Shown piece by piece: positions 35,986 to 48,403 of a DNA stretch of 64,000 nt. The stretch is taken from assembly GCA_004802725.1 (NCBI GenBank), contig SGPM01000050.1, forward strand, positions 51,038-115,037. The letters are read 5' to 3'. Both the position numbers and the translations under genes were made by a program. Numbering within the stretch: the stretch's first letter is position 1; every line of letters starts with the position of its first letter. A model generated the notes under the pieces. It did not search any database. It was given only the letters and a program-made list of their open reading frames with translations, and was not told the DNA's origin. The DNA is from Antrodiella citrinella (Eukaryota; Basidiomycota; Agaricomycetes; Polyporales; Steccherinaceae).

Positions 35986-38900
35986 TTATGTCCTATCATA
36001 GCCCATAGCGGAAGGCGGCCTGGGGGAAGGCGTTGGTAACGGACGTCTTCGCATAGACGGAAGGGGTTTGGGTTGGTGGACCCTCGGAGGAGCGCTATTT
36101 CGTTGAGGTCCTGGACCCGGACGCGCATCCTATGATCGCTGGTGAGCATCTCGTCCCCGGATTGCAAAGCTGACAAAACTCACATTATTCGATTGCTTCT
36201 GCTTGGCATAGAACGAGAATAAGTCTGCTATTTGCTGTTCAAGGGTCTGGCGTTCTTTCTGCAACCGACCGACTTCCTGAGTCATCAGCAACACCTCTCG
36301 AGTCAGTTCTTTCTTGAACTCCTCGACGTGTACTGCGTATGTCGTCAGAGAATGAATGTGAATAAGGAAAGTTAGACTTACTCTGAACATTGATAGCAGT
36401 TGCTTCTTTCATGGCTTCCACGAAGCGGAGGCGTTCTCCGCGGATGTCATTGGAGAGGTCTTTTTACTACGTCAGCTTCTTCGCTGGGCAGGAGTTAAGA
36501 TGTAACGCACCAGAAGCAACATTCCTTAGAAGACGTTCTTGATCCTGGCGATGACGCTCAATGAGACCAACAATCGACTCCGTGGCTGAAGAAAGCAATG
36601 TCAATAGCTATCCACGTCAAATTGATCTGCGACATACTCAAAGTATTCCTCGACTCTGCACCACGGCGAAGCTCCTCGTGAACAGCAGCCACAAGACCAT
36701 TCACTGATGCTTCTAGGGCGAGAGTGTTTCCTTCACGCTCTTGGCTTGTGACGAGGAGTCTGCGTATATCAGAGAGCAAGTTGGAGGACTCCTGAGAAGG
36801 ACCACGACCTTCGCCATGTGAGACATTTTGCATGACTTGAAGCTCGGGAATTGGGCCGAGTTCTTTGCATAGATGCTGTACACCAGCGAGCACGTTGTCG
36901 ATCTGCGACGTGCCGTGGTTGACGAATGCTTCGAGCCACTGGTCGCAAATATCAATTAGCCTTCGTTCGGACCAAGGAGTTTCGATATACTTACTGAGTT
37001 GAGCTCATGCAGGTACCGTACACTGTCTGTCTGCTGGTCCGTTTGAGACGCACGCTGATCCAAGTCCATCTTCAGAAGTTCTAAGAATTCCTGTAACTGA
37101 GTTGACAATCAGACAAGCAGCTTTCGATTGCAAACGAGAGAACATACCTCTGCGTTTCGAAGTGCAGCCTCGGAGTTGGGTTTCTCGATAGATTCGGGAC
37201 TCAAAACCTCTTGGGTCTCCCCGTCCTCAGTGGATGCTATGGCCATCGGTGCAGGCTGGCTTTGAGCGTCGTTTTGAAGCTGCTGGCAGAGGGCAAGTAG
37301 AACGTCCAGCTTGTTCTCCAGCTGAGTCGGATCGAACAGCTCCATCTTGATTGTCTCCCCCTCGGCGGGTGCGCTATCGTCTCCAACCTGAGACTCATCT
37401 GGTGCCACTGTCTCAGACTCGCCAGGACCGCCGACAACTTCATCATTACCCTCCTCATCTTTGTGCTCAAACTCGGTTTGCTCAGATTGGAGCGTCTCGG
37501 GGATTGGATCGGTGGTCTTCGTCTTGTCCTCGGGAGGTGGGACGGCGGTAACCTCTCCAGGAACTGCGGCAACATCCTTCATCACCACAACCGCTCTCGC
37601 CTTCTGTAGCGCAGCAGCCTGCTTCATGAGCTCCTCTACCTTGCCAAACAATTCGGGCAGATTGACATTCAGCGTCGTCCCCATCTCGTCAAGTCTATCC
37701 GTGATCTGCGCGACATCGATAGGCGGGGGCATGCTCACTGCGGGAGAGGGAGGCTGGATGATCCTGGAGATAGGCTTTGGCATATGACGAAGTTCATGTA
37801 GGACGGTGTCGACTTGAGTCCTAATCCCAGTCAGCTGGTCTCCATTCCAGTTCTCATACTCCACGATCTGGGACACGGTGCCTTCGACGCCTTGCATGAT
37901 CTGCTTCGTCTCCTCGTCCACTTGAATGATCGGTGGGCCAGGGATGCGTTCTATGGTCAACTCCTTGACAACTTGTATAATAGGAGGTTCGTTGCGGGCG
38001 GTAGGTACAATGTTCTGCCCGTTCTGCAACGAAGGGGCTGAATGCTCGTCTTTAGTAGGTGGAGAATGTAGTACCTCCGCGCTCCGACGTCTGGGTCGAC
38101 GTAACGCGGCAAATAAACCACCAGTTCGAGATGTCTTCGACGCACTAGGAGCAGGCAAGTTGTTTTGTACAAGGTCCTGTTCGATAGGTGACGACGTCTG
38201 AGACTCTGGCGTTGGTGGAAGTAGAGGCGAACTAGTAGGCGCAAGAGATGGAGGAGTATCACGGACGGGAGCAGATTGAGCGAGTATTGGGGGCTTTGTG
38301 AGACGAGTAGGTCTTTTGGGACCTCGAATGGGAGAGTGATAGCTGCGCGGAGACTCAAGAGCTAGCATAAGGGGCGTCTTCTGAGCTCCTGCTGGGACAA
38401 TTGGTGCGGTATCGGGTGACTGAAGAGTAGAACTCCAAGGAGCATCATGCCGATACGATGAAACATTCTCGACAGCACTGGGAGGCATCCTTGAGGCATT
38501 TTCTGCTGGAGAGGAAGCGACCTGAGATACAGGAGAAGGCGGCATGGCGGGTTGAATGTGAGAAGCATCGGGACTACGAGATCGAGGAGGTGACCGTTCC
38601 GGTGGAACATAGGGAGCGGGCATAGGGGATCGAGGGGCACTGCGATGTGGAATATCCTGATATGTTGGACGGGCGACATCCTCGTAGCCAGTGGGAGACA
38701 TTCTTGGTTCATTCCTTGTGAAAACCGGAAGGGCTCGAGGCACTGGAGACCGGTCTGGTACGAGGTATTGAGCGCGGGAGGGTTCATGAACTTGAGTGCG
38801 AGGCTGCCCTGGAGGAATATTCGGAAGAGCAGCGCGACGAGGAATATCCTGATGGACGGGGTGATTGTCGTTCTCGTAACATATGGGTGGCATTCCCGGA

Positions 38901-41900
38901 TATTCCCTTGGTAAAGTGGAAAGGCCTTTGGATACAGGAGACGGGTACACAGCGATCTGCGTGCGAGACGGTTCAGGACTTGGAGATCGAGGAGGTAAGC
39001 GTCCCGTAAGGGCATCCAGAGCGGGAATGGGCGATCGGGGAGCAGCTCGAAGGGGAATATCCTGGTATAGCGGACGAGGGATGTCTTCATACTGAGTAGC
39101 AGGCATCCTTGGAGTCTTCCTCGCCCAAGTGACCTGAGGCGCAGAAGATGTGTCTGGCCTAATGGATTGGGTGCGGGAAAGCTCAGGACTGCGAGCTTGG
39201 GGAGGTGGCTGTTCATAGGCTTCTGTCACGATAGATAGAACATGAGAAGGCTCTGTATAGCGAGTCTCCGGCGGGGGCTGTTCGCGTGTAGGAGACGGGA
39301 CTGCGGCAGAAGGTGGACGAGAATCGGCAACAAGGGGCGAATGAGGTGGTTCAAGCAGTGCTGCCGCTTTCTGGGTAGTTGGAGATCTCCGGCCAGCTAT
39401 CGCTGGATCGTAGGCATGTACAGTTCTGGCAAGAATTGGTGGTTCCCGAACATCTAGGCTTGTCTCTGCGTCCGAGCTTGGCGTGATCCCCGACCTCGGT
39501 GTCGACGGCGCATATGGAGAGAATCCAGGAGCATCCTTATAACGACGCGGAGAGAGAGGCGCCTCCGTATGAGTGTCGCGTAGCTTGGTTTGGAAGATAA
39601 GAGGTCCATTGTTAGTCTGACTTGGGACATCCTCAAACTTCTGCGCCAGGGCCTTCTCGCTGACTGCAGACGAATTAGCGATGCGACTGAGCCTACACGC
39701 AGGAGGCGCGGGACGAGGAGAGGGCGGCGGGTCTTCTTTGCTTGGGCATTTCTCATATTGCAGATAGAGCGTCGGTGTACGTGGAGTAGGCGGAGCCTCA
39801 GTGATACGAGAAAGCCTGGACCGATGTTCCGTGCGTGACGCTTCGCTGACCACAATATCCTCAGACCGAGATTGGACACTTGCAGCCTCTTTGATGTCGA
39901 TCACTTCGCTGATGTTGGCAAAAGGAGTTCGTCCGGGTGTTGGTAACGGCGATAAGAGGTCGGTCGAATACTCGGAAGCAGGTGAGATGTCATCTCCGCG
40001 TTCCGTCGCAGGACTCAACAGATCAGGTCGGATTGTGCTTTCGCGTGCAGAGGACTCCGTGAGGCATGACTTGACCGTGTTCTGACGGGAAGGCGCGCTT
40101 GTAAGCCTGTCAGATCGACTAGCAAAGACTGAGAGTGGTGAGCCTCCACGAGATGACTCGGCGTAAGAGTTTATGATGGCTTCTTCGTCCAAGTCCGTTA
40201 TTGTATCCACACGGAGAGAGGTACCGGTGCGTCCTTGACGCGTAGATGTATGCGACAACGGTGTCTGAAGGAGCGGAGAGTACTGCCGAGACCGACTCGA
40301 ACGTGGGGTGTCGGTTGCCTGAGAAGCCACAGAGTTCGTCCTTTCTATCTCTGCTAGTCGCTGTCTAACCATCGAAGTTTGGCTCAGGTTCAGAATGGAT
40401 GGGCTCTGCGAACGATTCAAGGTCGGGGTCTGCAGAAGCGAGGTCTTTGTAGGGGTAGCTGCCTCTGAGCGTGCCACAGGAGGGTCGTATAGCGAGTATC
40501 GCTGTGGCGATGGCATCGGAGGCGTAGGGAGAGCCGGCAAAGTGCTTTCCAAACGGAGCGTCGTTCTGTAGGAGGCAGGGGACCTTGGGCTCAATGGAGA
40601 CTCCGGCCGCGCACTTGAGTTCATTGATGGCCGGGGACTCAGCGCCGACGTATCGGTACGACATACAAATCCAACGGAGCTCCCTCTAGGACTGCTTGGA
40701 GAGAGTAGATTTGTGGTTTGTGTACGCAAGCTAATGACAGAGCGTGCGCTCGTTGGACTCAACGGACCTTCTGTGTGTGATCCATCTGATAGGTGTGTAC
40801 TTCGGTCGCTTGTGGTCCCGCTGGCAGTCTCGAGTTCCGTTCCACTTATTGATGTGACAGAGGGATTTGGGCTGCGCTCCGAAGCGGCAGATAGGTATGG
40901 ACTACGTCCGGAAGTGGTAGATGGATATGGGCTACGTCCTACTGAGCTTGCGTCACCGGCGTATCCAGACGATACCACTGAATGAGCAACAGGTGGTTTC
41001 TGCCGAGGCGTATAGGAATTTCCCGAATCCAGGTGCAAGGTTCCAAGTTCAGGACTGTCGACAGGCGGACTTGAGGATACGGCAGGACTGGACAGCTGGC
41101 TCTTGCGATCCTGGCAAAGTAGAAGCGCATCCCTAAAGATGAAGGTCAGAGTGGATTCCGTCTGTACGATACTATTTAACCTTACCATATAGCACTAACC
41201 CATCCGGCCCTTTCAGTCACTGAATACGCAGCAAATTTCTCCCTCACACGGCCCTCGAACAGTAGTTCAAAGACCTTCAGCTCGCCTTTGTTAGGCTGTG
41301 TGGGCAGGAGACCCCTCTCCTCCGCGTCCAACTCGTTGACTGCCAAGGAGCGCACGTCCGTGCACTGTGGTAAGGTGACCATAGAAGTGGAGGGGTTGTC
41401 TTGGGGAGTAAGCCACGTCACGAGAATATGCGAAGGATGTAGAACGACGGTACAGTCCGTCCACACGGGCAGATCGTTGGGTGACACAGGCCTGCATAGG
41501 TAGAGGAGNGGACCAGTATGGAGTGCAGTGGGCGTGTTGCAAGCTGGCATGCCCGACGCCGAAGTTTGTGCAAGGCTCATATGGTTGGATGGAATGTCGA
41601 GATACGGGTTTGGAGGCCTCCGTTCGCCGATAGACGCGTTCAGCGGCGGACTATCAAGACAAATGGACGACGAGGATTTGGAGGCATTGGCGGAGTGATC
41701 TCTGCCTATCCCTTTTGCCNTTTTGCCTATAGCTGAGAGCAGGTTGCGAAAACTTTGCCTGATCGGTGAACGGCCTTTCACCTTCTTTTCCGCACTGGCT
41801 GACGCATTTTGTCGCGATTTCCAGTTGCGAACGCGGGATACGGCAGTTGAGGAGGAGTAGTCAGACCGACCGGAGTCCAGNGTTTCGTATCGATTGATCA

Positions 41901-42231
41901 GCTCTTTGGCAGTAGTACGCCGTACCAGAGTGGACGATGGTACAGGAGGGTCGAGTGGCAAAGAGAAGTACGGTNCGTAGGGTCCAGGGTCGTACAAGCC
42001 GTCCTCCCTGATCGCATCCAGAGCCTCGGGAACATGGAGGTACGGAGAGTGTGACGAACCTGCTGAAGACGAACCGACGCTGCGCTGTGTTCGAATATTA
42101 GCTACGCCGAAGTAACCTCCTTTGTCGGCGTATCCTGGCGTGATGTCGGATGGCGTAAGGACCGGNTCTGAGTCTTGTGCTGTACTCGCCCTCGTTAGAG
42201 GCTGCGGTATACAGTTGCGCGACAAGGTCAT
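35986..42231 (-). CDS. Giant PH-domain, proline-rich and coiled-coil protein
   Basis: One gene of roughly 2,000 codons. From the start near 42231 (MTLSRNCIPQPLTR): a tail-like region with GYFGVANIRTQRSVG, a Ser-rich stretch, then a PH domain (LLYLCRPVSPNDLPVWTDC, HPSHILVTWL, ELKVFELLFEGRVREKFAAY, ERAGWVSAIW at 41182). A single 3' exon of 4 kb follows with Ser/Pro/Thr-rich disorder, including short SPYPSTTSGR-type repeats and longer degenerate repeats with the core YQDIP-R-A-PRSP-PA near 38400-39100. The end (37100-36000) is a long coiled coil (LTREVLLMTQEVGRLQKERQ) and a basic tail stopping at 35986. It may be a membrane- or cortex-associated scaffold, inferred only from PH plus coiled coil. 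Seven N bases lie in or just before its 5' part, so the start is tentative. Confidence 0.7.
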
Positions 42232-43061
42232 CCTGGACCGAGAAAGNAAAAGAAAAAGCTGTAAGACGGNCCTGAGCGTCGACAGTATCGCGGAGAAAGA
42301 TAGTACGAGTTACCTCTGCCACTGCAGAANAGACGATGTGGCTGACATGACTAGTGACTCCAGTCCGAATTGCAAGCGGTCAGCGCGAGGGAAGCACCAC
42401 CTCAAAGAGTTCGGCATGTTGACTCTATCTGGGCACCAGTGAAGAGNNTGAAAGTAGAGCGTAGCAATCCCAAAGCCTGTGTCAATTTCAAGGCATACGG
42501 CGAGGACGCCAGCGACTGCGACTGCGACTGCGACAGGACCTCCGTCATTCGGACGCTGGAGGATATCATACCGCACAAAGGGCATGATTTTCAGGACTGA
42601 AGGATACTTTGACAAATAGTTTATTGCCCCAAGTAAAGCTGAAGAAAATGGGAAGGGGTCGACGACGATGCGCACAAAGAGGATTCAGACTGAAGAGCGC
42701 TAATCACCTTTGTCGGAANGACCTCGCGTCTGGAGGCTCTTGGGTGTTCTCTTCGTCTTTTGTTGTGCACTTCGTAATGTCAAACAATCCATCTACCGTT
42801 CTCATGATCCAGTCATATGAAGGTTCTCTGCCGTATGCGGGCGCGGAATAGCTCAAGTGTCTTTGTTCAGGGCCGCGGGACAGNGTCAGCAGGTGTGAAC
42901 TCGTTGTATAGTAAAGGTCATCTGAGGTGAGTGCTNCTCTTCTTCTCGCCTTCACCTCGTAATTTGGTGTCCCATTCTTNTGCAGTATCTCCACAATTAT
43001 CCGAGAATATTGAAAGGGCACGAAACGACACATATAGTCGCAGTCGGTGTAAAGTCTCGAA
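42232..43061. other. Divergent spacer with many ambiguous bases
   Basis: This region separates the PH-domain gene and the alpha-galactosidase. It contains N at 42247, 42270, 42330, 42447-42448, 42719, 42884, 42936 and 42980. A minus-strand frame just above 42231 (start MAEVTRTIFLRDTVDAQ, about 42322) might be a 5' exon of the PH gene. No other gene was supported. Confidence 0.4.
42512..42534. repeat. Hexanucleotide tandem repeat (GCGACT)n
   Basis: Nearly four perfect copies of the 6-bp unit GCGACT. On the minus strand the copies would encode alternating Val-Ala, but no gene was assigned here. Confidence 0.7.
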
Positions 43062-45304
43062 ATGNCATTCCTCGCTCACGCAATGCGATACGACTGGCTC
43101 GTCGTGCAATCAGCTGCAGCGGCCGCGCTCGCTCAAATAGGATCCTGGGGACAGTAAGTNGAGTGTCATGCACCGAGAGATGCTCGTCGTTCAAGGTATG
43201 CCTTAGATGTGGTGGGATTAGCTGGCTAGGTGCAAGTAGTTGTGAGCAAGGGTAAGTNTGACTCATTCACTCTCGTGTGTATNATATGAATGATCGTTCA
43301 TGTTCCAATCCTCGCAGATGGACGTGTGTAGTTTCAAGTCCACTCTATTCGCTGTGTCTTCCCGCAAATTCTGGGACCGCATCGNTGGAGAATGTGGTAC
43401 AAGTCATTCCGACATCCGCATTCAACGTTGCTACTTCCGCTCCCACCGCCGGCCCTTCCAAGAAGACGGGCAAGACACCAGCTCTTGGGTAAGTTCTTCT
43501 CGTGTNGAGTGGAATTCTTATGTACGCTCGGCACCCCCAGTTGGAACTCGTGGAATGCCTACAGATGCAGTACGTTCCACCGACGTGCACGTACTCAGAA
43601 AGCTACTGACCATGTTTTCTGCAGATGTTTCCGAGACAAATGTTCTAGCAGCTGCAAATCAGATCGTGTCACTGGGATTGAAGGACGCTGGATACGACTA
43701 TGTTAATATCGATGTATGTCCACCTGTCATTTTGTGTTTACCCTTTCGTCATCCATATCATTCGATAGGATTGTTGGTCAGAGATGACCCGTGATTCGAG
43801 TACGAGTCGCATTGTTCCAGATCCTGTCAAGTTTCCCAACGGCATAGACAGTTTGGCGGATCAGGTCCATGACTTGGGCTTGAAAATTGGAATTTACAGG
43901 TGTGTCCTATTGCACACCGCCGTTACCAGCTTAACGACTGACTCAAACTTAGTGATGCTGGTACGATGACCTGTGCGGGTTATCCCGGATCCTTGGACTT
44001 CGAAGACATCGACGCTGCCACATTCGATGAATGGGGAATTGATTGTAAGTATTTGTGTTCGTCTCGCGATTATTGTGGTCTAACAGCAAGGTGATACAGA
44101 TCTCAAATATGGTACGTCGATCCATATATACTCCTACTCTCTGCCTCATCGTCAGTAGATAATTGCAATGTTCCGGAGAATTGGACAGACGCCACAGTGA
44201 GTGCATGGTAGTGCGCAGAAACAACGAAAAGAGCTGATCTGGCATACCTACTGCAGACCCCACCGAACGATAACTGGTAGTAAGTCATCTGGCTTTCGAA
44301 GTCAGAGCTTGCAATGAAACATCGTACTAGCGACTCAAACTCAGCGATTCGTTTCCGTCGGATGGCGTACGTCCTCTTCTCGATCTCCCGCATACCACGC
44401 TGACCTGTCGCATTAGCGGCGCACTGGCGTCTCAAACTACGCACCCTGTTCAGTTCGATTTGTGTATATGGGGAGACGCACATGTATGGGACTGGGGCGC
44501 AAGGGTGGTAAGTTTGTTTCATGGTATCGCAGTAAGTCGCTCGGGCTCAAATGATAAATAGGGTCATTCTTGGCGTATGGCTGGAGACTCGACCCCGGAT
44601 TGGAGTTACATAACGTCCATCGTATCATTTAATGCGCAGCATCTCTCCTCTGTCGATTTCTATGCTCATAACGATATGTAAGTTGGCATTTAGGCGGAGT
44701 TCCTATAATTGCTCACATGTTGGCTTCGCTAGGGACATGATGGAAATTGGTGAATAGACATAGATGCATGCGGGAGTTACCACATACTGACTTACTATAG
44801 GAAATGGCAATTTGACCATCGAGGAACAGCGCACACATTTCGCAGCATGGTCTTTCATGAAAAGCCCGATTCTCCTTGGAACCGACGTAAGTTCGTCATT
44901 TGTGTCAAGTCGTATCCATGTCTCATTGTTCTTGTACATCGACACAGCTTGGTACCCTGTCCAAAGACGAAATTTCCATTATAACCAATCCGGAATTACT
45001 TGCCTTCCACCAGGATTCTGTTGTTGGTGCACCAGCGAAACAACTGGGGGTCAATCACACGGATCCCCCCGAATTCTACGCCGGCCACTCCTCCAAAGGC
45101 GCTCACGTGTTCATCATCAACACCTCCAATGACACCGACACCAAGACCTTCTCGTTTGCGAGTGTGCCAGGACTTGCAAGTAGTTCTGGGTCCTACGTGG
45201 TTCATGATATGTGGACAGGGAAAGACATTGGTACATTCAAAGAAGCGTACTCCGTCGGTGTCGCGGCACACGACACGGCAGCGTTCTTGCTGGTTCCTAT
45301 CTAG
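43062..45304 (+). CDS. Alpha-galactosidase, glycoside hydrolase family 27
   Basis: A secreted enzyme that removes alpha-1,6-galactosyl units from melibiose, raffinose or galactomannan. After a poorly resolved N-terminus (several N bases, start placed at 43062) the TIM barrel begins [18 protein letters not shown]. Then come [54 protein letters not shown], and the nucleophile motif [13 protein letters not shown], rebuilt across two short introns at about 44050-44162. [12 protein letters not shown] and [14 protein letters not shown] (acid/base region) follow, then [20 protein letters not shown] and [16 protein letters not shown]. The C-terminal beta domain ends [12 protein letters not shown] at 45304. 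The order and catalytic residues match GH27 fully. Which exons form the signal peptide remains unclear, so the first 80 residues should not be trusted. Confidence 0.9.
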
Positions 45305-45864
45305 TTGACTGTGAATTCGCACCCGCATGTTCCTTACTCCTGATTGACGATGAATGAATGTGATGTTCTTGTATTTGACCCTTCCTCTTCATATTTCTCT
45401 CGCTTTTTTGAGACTTGGAGAGTCAAAGGCAGGCGCTTTACAGCATTAATCCTTGTAAGTGGCTTTTTACAACAAGTGACTTTTTGATACTCACATGCCA
45501 CGTAGTACATTCGTTTCGTCAAAGCGACCATACGCTGGTAGCCATGACCATTCCCAGCAGGATCACACGACTGCCACTTCCAACTAGCTCCGATACAGTC
45601 TGGTCGCTTTATCGACAGCTTTTGGACCTCCACCATTCCTGCTTTGTCGTTTTGATACCAGGTATATTGCTGACATCGTCCGTTGCGATGTTTCAAGCCG
45701 TACAGAATCGTCTTGGCCGCAGTGGACGAAGGAGCGCAGACTAGATCGTCAATAACGCGTGCATCATCCACTTTAGAGGGTCAATCCGTCCCAGTATAAA
45801 ACGGCCGCCAAAATGCTGAGTTGCTGATCATCGTCCTCAAGTCCTCGTCCTCATAATCTGCAAG
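45305..45864. other. Spacer, no gene seen
   Basis: Region between the galactosidase stop and the first gene of the unknown cluster. Open frames overlap on both strands at 45334-45771 but none has a domain. Confidence 0.4.
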
Positions 45865-46664
45865 ATGTCTTGGAATCCAACTTTACTACCTTTCCGTACG
45901 TGTTTCAATATCACCATCGACATCGCTTAGCTGAACTTTCTCTTCAGCACCCTGGTTCATACCCCCATCTTATCCAGTGATTGTACCCTATCCAGTACCA
46001 AAGTTGATCGTGGAAGTGACAACGAAGGCTGAGGATAACCCACATACTTGCAGTGGTGAGTACAGCCTTGCCCCCCTACGCAGCGCCGAAACTGACCAAT
46101 ACGATAGAAGAGCATCCTTGCAATTGTTGCGTAAAGTTTGAGAGAACAAAGGAGACGGCCAGAATTGAAGCACGTCCTGCTCGTAGAATGATCATGCCAG
46201 CTCCCGGCAATGCTCCCGAAGACTCTAGGAGACATAATCGTCAAGAGCCATCTCGGGCTCTCATGGGATTCCCAATGATCCCGGAGGGCTCTGATGTTGG
46301 GTCTTGGCGGTTTCATCCAGAACCTGCTAAAGACCTCAGGCGATCCGATGGACCCTCTGTACATTCCAGTCGATTCCAGTGGGTCCCGGATGACGCAGAA
46401 TCCTCCGTAGCCTCTTCACATGCACCCTCTCCGCAACCTGTTCATCGTTCTTCGAACGCCATTCGCAATCCCAGCGTGGTATCCGCTTCCACCTATACCC
46501 CCAATGCAGGCAAGCGGTCCGGGAGTATATACGCTCCGTCGATCGCGAGCAGCATGCGAAGTGCAGCTCCTCAATTCGCATGTGACAAGTGCGGCCAGCT
46601 GTTTGTCTCGGAGGGTTATCTCGATGTGCACACTACGCGTTGTCCCGAGAGTCGTCGATACTAG
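45865..46664 (+). CDS. Unknown protein with C-terminal C2HC zinc-finger-like motif (family member 1)
   Basis: Not recognised as a known family. Three exons: 45865-45896, about 45952-46033 and about 46109-46664. The first residues MSWNPTLLPFPPWFIPPSYP are Pro/Trp-rich, followed by KLIVEVTTKAEDNPHTC and then HPCNCCVKFERT, a small Cys cluster. The centre is disordered and Ser/Pro/Arg-rich (APEDSRRHNRQEPSRALMGF). The C-terminus reads FACDKCGQLFVSEGYLDVHT then TRCPE, i.e. C-x2-C-x12-H-x4-C, a zinc-finger-like spacing. The central part is clearly similar to the next gene downstream (PARR...RRH-RQEP...P-I-E-S-SW-HP-PA), so the two are tandem paralogues. A nuclear or DNA/protein-binding role is only a guess from the finger. 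Confidence 0.6.
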
Positions 46665-47546
46665 GGGTTGGGTCGAACTGTGAAGAAAGGAGGTTTTGGA
46701 GGATGTGTTCTATGCCACTTTTTCTTTCTCATCGGCGTTCACGACGTCCCAGATGGTCTTGACCATCATGTACCTTTACTATGCAACCTATGAATATGCA
46801 CTATGCCATCCTCTCATATAAACTCGTATCTATTGGTATTACACGGGCCAGGATCATGGTTTCTTGTGATGCGGATGTGAAGTAAGTCAAAGCGTAAGCG
46901 ACCAAAAATACTTCAGTGGCACGCGCCTAAACGTTAAGTGAGTCTCTCGGTCAATGGTTGGTCTGCCTACGACATACTACCTGAACGCGAATATTTACGT
47001 TTTCGGTCCAGCTAATGCCACGGAGTTTTTGGTAAAGTTGACGTTTGTTGTTGTCGCTGACAATGACATGTTGATGGCATGCGCTGTGGCCACCACTTCA
47101 GAACAAGAACAGTCTCGGAGGGTTCAATTCTCTCAGGCTAAGCCTTTGTTTTTTTCTGCGTCGTCTGATGTTTGATCATCGACTGACAATGCATTAGACA
47201 TCTGCCGGTAGTCGTCAAAGCTCAGTCCTCTACAAGTCCTCCATGCCCTCCTCGAGTAGCAGAAGTCATGACCTTCTGATCAGGAAATACAAGGTTTCGA
47301 CTGTCGGTGAACAAGGGTGCGTAGCGATATTGATACAAATGTCTTACGCGTCGTGTAGCAAGGTGAATAAACGACGTTTCTATGTCGATCTCTACTACGA
47401 GTCGCGACCGAGCTTGGCCACGACAAAGGTGTCTGTCCTCATGTCTTTCCTAGGGTCATCGCGTTCCCAACAGTATATGGAGGACGATCGATACGCTCCT
47501 AGTATCCTCCATCGTCCGTCAATCATATATCAACTCGAACTCAAAG
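46665..47546. other. Spacer between tandem paralogues
   Basis: A plus-strand open frame at 46954-47175 and the frame from 47243 are not supported as coding. The region presumably contains the promoter of the second paralogue. Confidence 0.35.
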
Positions 47547-48403
47547 ATGCCAGTGTCTCAGGCCTCTTTCAACTCGGGTTGGAGCAGTGGCTCTTCAAAC
47601 CGCCATTCTCGTCGCGAAAGGCGTATGTGTTTTCAATTCATTGTCGTCATTGTCATACTAAACCATCTGTTCGATATCTAGCATCCTCAAAGTACGAAGA
47701 ATCTCAGGAGATGACCGGAGGTGAAGCAAGCCCTGCTCGTAGAGCTCCTAGCAATGCTTCCAGCGACACTCGGAGACATCATCGTCAAGAGCCTCGACAT
47801 GCAATGCTCCCAGTGATCTCGGAGGATTCAGGCTCTGTCGAATCTTGGCGGCATCATCCGCAGCCTGCTGTAGATCCTAAGCAATTCTACCTGCGTCCTC
47901 AGGATTCTGCAAGTCAACTCTCCCGCGCTTCAGCTTCGAGTCGCGCTGCTCGGAGCGATCGTGAGACGACACTGCGATCTCCCAGCGTCGCCTCCAGTTC
48001 TGGCGGCACTCGGAGATCTCGTTATCACGGGATGCCTATGATAAACCCCTCGTCGACTTCGGGATTTTCTGGTGCCTTGATACAGCAGGGGTACGGGGCA
48101 GACGCAGACCATACCAATCAGGCTGCCACTCGCGAAGGATCATTATCCCACACAACCTCTTTCCGTACCTCCAGAACCTCCCGGCACTCTGGTGCGGTGA
48201 CCAACACTGCTGAAGAAAGGAGCGTGGTGACTCAGACTCGCGTTAGCAAATACCGGGGTTCTGTCACTGTACAGTCTACCTACACTCAAATTGCTACCAC
48301 TACTGTATTGCGCACTCCACCCCTTCCAAATCTCAGTCAAGAGAGACAGCACCGCAGGAGTATAGCTGCCTCCTCGGACGCGAGCAGCTACCAACGCTCC
48401 TGA
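47547..48403 (+). CDS. Unknown Ser/Arg-rich protein (family member 2)
   Basis: Modelled with two exons, 47547-47622 and 47682-48403, giving a start MPVSQASFNSGWSSGSSNRH. This removes a 59 bp intron (GTATGT...ATCTAG). An unspliced frame from 47243 is also open, so the 5' end is uncertain. The body is disordered and low in hydrophobics: PARRAPSNASSDTRRHHRQE, SVESWRHHPQPAVDPKQFY, SQLSRASASSRAARSDRETT. It matches family member 1 through PARR/RRH-RQEP/ESWRHHPQPA but lacks its C-terminal zinc-finger-like end, finishing instead with SIAASSDASSYQRS. No function can be assigned. Confidence 0.55.

Noticed and set aside
38362..39216. Minus-strand frame of 284 codons
   Set aside because: It is an alternative-frame shadow inside the long PH-protein exon, open because of its biased repeats.
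47080..47140. GGTTCAATTC resembling a tRNA T-arm
   Set aside because: No matching acceptor, D-arm or anticodon stem could be found around it.
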